This document shows, in pieces, positions 4,544 to 6,334 of a stretch of 6,334 bases of DNA. Source of the DNA: CAIOZW01 sp049318845 (lineage in GTDB: Bacteria; Acidobacteriota; Blastocatellia; RBC074); the NCBI GenBank assembly GCA_049318845.1, contig JBMOFH010000242.1:1-6334 (forward strand), given 5' to 3'. Numbering within the stretch: position 1 is the stretch's first letter; each line of letters opens with the position of its first letter. The position numbers were made by a program, and so were the translations under genes. A model generated the notes under the pieces. That model saw only the letters and a program-made list of their open reading frames with translations, searched no databases and was not told where the DNA came from.

Positions 4544-6166
4544 ATGAACCAGATTGCCACACTCGAAGACGCCATTATTGCCAAATATCAGCTTGAGCGA
4601 TTCATGCTCGACTCACCGCAGGGGTGGCTGGGTTCGGGTAAGCGTATATTTGCACGGCTCCCGCCGGCACAGCTTGAGTGGTCGGTCGAATGGGGTAAGC
4701 TGATTCTGAGCTGGTGGGATGATTCGCAATCGCAGAGCCTGCGGATTGTCGGTTATGCGATCGAGCAGAGTCGGATCATTCTGCACGGGAAGCGTGGACT
4801 TATGACGGAACCGATCCGACTGTTCTTCGATCGGCAGATCGACGACAAGGCGGTGGCGTTCGAGATTCCACCGGAGCGGCTCACCGAGCGGCGCGTCTGG
4901 TATGGTCAGCTTCTCGCCCGGCTGATCCGCGAACAGATCCCGGCGGTGCGCGTCCGGCATCATTCGACCGGCACCGATCACCACCACCGTGTTCCCGGGC
5001 GCTACGCAAGGATGGTGCTGTCACGAAGGGGGGAGACGATCCTGGCGATCGGGGTCAGCGCGGGAGAGGCTCCCGCGATCATCGACGGGATCACCGCCGC
5101 TGGCCTCGTCTGGTACGAGAACTACAATCTCGAACGAAACACGGCGCGTCAGGCACGGCAACTCTGGTTTTTCCTGCCACGGCTGCCACGGGATCGTTCC
5201 CTGACGGCAATGGAGCGGCTTCCACTCCTGAAGACTGGCACTGGAACGGGTGGATTTGGATGTTACGAAGTAGATGAGATCCGGCATGAAATCAGCCAGC
5301 TTCAGCCCGTGGCACAGATGGAGTTGCTCTCCTCATATCCGCGTGAGCTGCTCTGGCCGGCAGAGACGGAGAGTCTCGACCGGGCGGGGGCTGAATGGCA
5401 TCGCCGAATACTCGCACTTGCACCGGAGCTGATCGAAACCCGCCACCGTCCTGGCGGGCTTATCAGCTATGCCATCAACGGGCTCGAGTTTGCGAGATTG
5501 CCGATCAACGACCACCTCTCGGCCAATTTCGGCGTCGCCGGTGATCCCTTTCCCCGTCATCCACACCAACGCAGTCCATTCGGTACCCCTCTCGATGAAC
5601 GGACCATGCCGGAGCTGCGCCGGCTGGTCGAACGGCTGATCGCCAACCGAAACGGCACGGCGCGCGAGCATCGCCACCCCTTCTACCGCCTCCGCACAGA
5701 GGCGTGGCTGGAATCATTACTACGCCGTGACATCCGCCGCCTCGATCCGGAGCTCGATCCACGCTTCGTCTATTCGCAAATTCCGACCTGGCACGCCGAT
5801 CAGCGATCGGTCATCGACCTGCTCAGCGTCAAGCGCGACGGCCCGGATCGCGGTCGAATGGTGGTGATCGAGATCAAGGCCGCCGAAGACCTGCAACTTC
5901 CTATTCAGGGTCTCGACTACTGGCTGCGGGTCGAGCAGGCACGCGCCCGCGGTGAGTTCACCCGCCGGCGGCTCTTCGACGGTATGCCGCTTGCCGACCG
6001 CTCCCCCCTGCTCTATCTGGTCGCTCCCCGGCTCCGCTTTCACCGAAATTTCACGATCATCGCCCGCTGCCTCAATCCGGAGATTGCCGCCTACAGAGTT
6101 GGCCTCAACGCAAACTGGCGCGAGGGGATTCGTGTCCATTCGATGGAGTTGCTACAGTCGCTCTGA
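4544..6166 (+). CDS. Uncharacterised protein with C-terminal PD-(D/E)XK nuclease-like domain
   Basis: A 540-residue soluble protein. I do not recognise the full-length family. The C-terminal part (about 380-500) has the ordered signature of the PD-(D/E)XK nuclease fold: Glu386/Glu390 in an alpha-helix (TEAWLESLLRRDI), Asp425 in a strand (RSVIDLLSV), Glu443-Ile-Lys445 in the next strand (MVVIEIKAA), then Gln455-xxx-Tyr459 (QGLDYW) on the following helix, as in RecB/Cas4-type nucleases. All catalytic positions are present, so it is probably active on DNA, or RNA, with a metal. The N-terminal 380 residues include an alpha/beta-looking block (RYARMVLS at 153, ILAIGVSAGEAPAIIDG, then LWFFLP at 207-212) and RHRPGGLISYAINGLEFARL from 300. 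These are unassigned. It is rich in Arg and Trp. No helicase, methylase or transposase partner is adjacent. DNA repair or defence are both open. Confidence 0.8.
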   Translation: MNQIATLEDAIIAKYQLERFMLDSPQGWLGSGKRIFARLPPAQLEWSVEWGKLILSWWDDSQSQSLRIVGYAIEQSRIILHGKRGLMTEPIRLFFDRQIDDKAVAFEIPPERLTERRVWYGQLLARLIREQIPAVRVRHHSTGTDHHHRVPGRYARMVLSRRGETILAIGVSAGEAPAIIDGITAAGLVWYENYNLERNTARQARQLWFFLPRLPRDRSLTAMERLPLLKTGTGTGGFGCYEVDEIRHEISQLQPVAQMELLSSYPRELLWPAETESLDRAGAEWHRRILALAPELIETRHRPGGLISYAINGLEFARLPINDHLSANFGVAGDPFPRHPHQRSPFGTPLDERTMPELRRLVERLIANRNGTAREHRHPFYRLRTEAWLESLLRRDIRRLDPELDPRFVYSQIPTWHADQRSVIDLLSVKRDGPDRGRMVVIEIKAAEDLQLPIQGLDYWLRVEQARARGEFTRRRLFDGMPLADRSPLLYLVAPRLRFHRNFTIIARCLNPEIAAYRVGLNANWREGIRVHSMELLQSL

Positions 6167-6203
6167 CAAACTAAACTGCACTCTATTTTTGTGGAGAGAA
6201 GAG

Positions 6204-6284
6204 ATGAATCACCTGCTCTTTCCGCGCTTCGCCGCCTTCTACGGTCGCACTTCGAGCCGGTTCCAATTACCGCGAAGGGATTGA
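6204..6284 (+). CDS. Possible 26-residue peptide
   Basis: ATG 6204 follows GGAGAG with five bases of spacing, a good ribosome binding site, and the frame ends at TGA 6284 after 26 residues (begins MNHLLFPRFAAFYGR, ends RRD). The peptide is short and basic with no motif, and lies between the nuclease-like gene and the gene starting at 6311. It may be a leader peptide or a chance frame. Only the ribosome binding site supports it. Confidence 0.25.
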   Translation: MNHLLFPRFAAFYGRTSSRFQLPRRD

Positions 6285-6310
6285 GGGCGGGCTTCACTTT
6301 GGAGATGGTA

Positions 6311-6334
6311 ATGGCTGACGGAATTCTGATTATC
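6311..6334 (+). CDS. 5' end of a gene cut by the window, possibly tRNA pseudouridine synthase TruB
   Basis: ATG 6311 has GGAG (6301-6304) six bases upstream and an open frame to the window end, giving MADGILII. An in-frame ATG at 6305 is too close to the Shine-Dalgarno to be used. TruB proteins commonly begin with a short stretch of the form GxLxIDKPxGxTS, and GILII fits the opening of that motif, so TruB is a reasonable guess. Eight residues cannot prove it. It is on the same strand as the nuclease-like gene, with a 144-bp gap. Confidence 0.4.

Noticed and set aside
4544..6166. Restriction-modification or CRISPR-linked role for the nuclease-like protein
   Set aside because: No methylase, cas gene, array or specificity subunit is in the window, so the fold alone does not support naming a system.

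Overview
The window is a bacterial chromosomal segment, moderately GC-rich, with ordinary housekeeping-type genes and no sign of a phage, transposon, CRISPR array or RNA gene. The site-2 protease and the Cys-rich small protein resemble, from memory, proteins seen in Acidobacteriota (Blastocatellia-like). No phylogenetic marker is present, so that placement is an inference only.

Layout, left to right. Positions 1-193 hold no convincing gene: a 15-bp tandem repeat (9-53), then a hairpin with a T-tract on the minus strand (88-160) that fits a terminator. A small lipoprotein gene with an OB-fold-like domain lies on the minus strand (194-535). It is divergent from a plus-strand pair, thiE (656-1321) and a glcD-type FAD-linked oxidase (1318-2754), which overlap by ATGA. 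The 120-bp divergent spacer carries a perfect TATAAT on the minus strand, framed by ATCGGAT/ATCCGAT inverted repeats. The glcD-like gene converges on a two-gene minus-strand unit: a small eight-cysteine, zinc-ribbon-like protein (3984-4280) followed by a site-2 protease of the M50 family (2810-3925). The protease has a repeat-rich, Pro/Glu-rich N-terminal tail. Divergent from these, a strong Shine-Dalgarno introduces a 540-residue protein (4544-6166) whose C-terminus carries a complete PD-(D/E)XK nuclease signature. About 140 bp later the window ends just inside another plus-strand gene (from 6311), whose first eight residues would suit TruB.

The genes do not form one obvious pathway. ThiE makes thiamine phosphate; the GlcD-like enzyme oxidises a 2-hydroxy acid; the M50 protein cleaves substrates within the membrane, perhaps with the cysteine-rich protein encoded just upstream as a partner. 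The least explained gene is the nuclease-like one: about 380 N-terminal residues match no domain I recognise. It is the best candidate here for undescribed biology, but nothing nearby (methylase, helicase, toxin/antitoxin, integrase) makes it a recognisable defence system. A second theme is repeats: four short tandem arrays, all with periods divisible by three, three of them in or just upstream of the protease N-terminal region.
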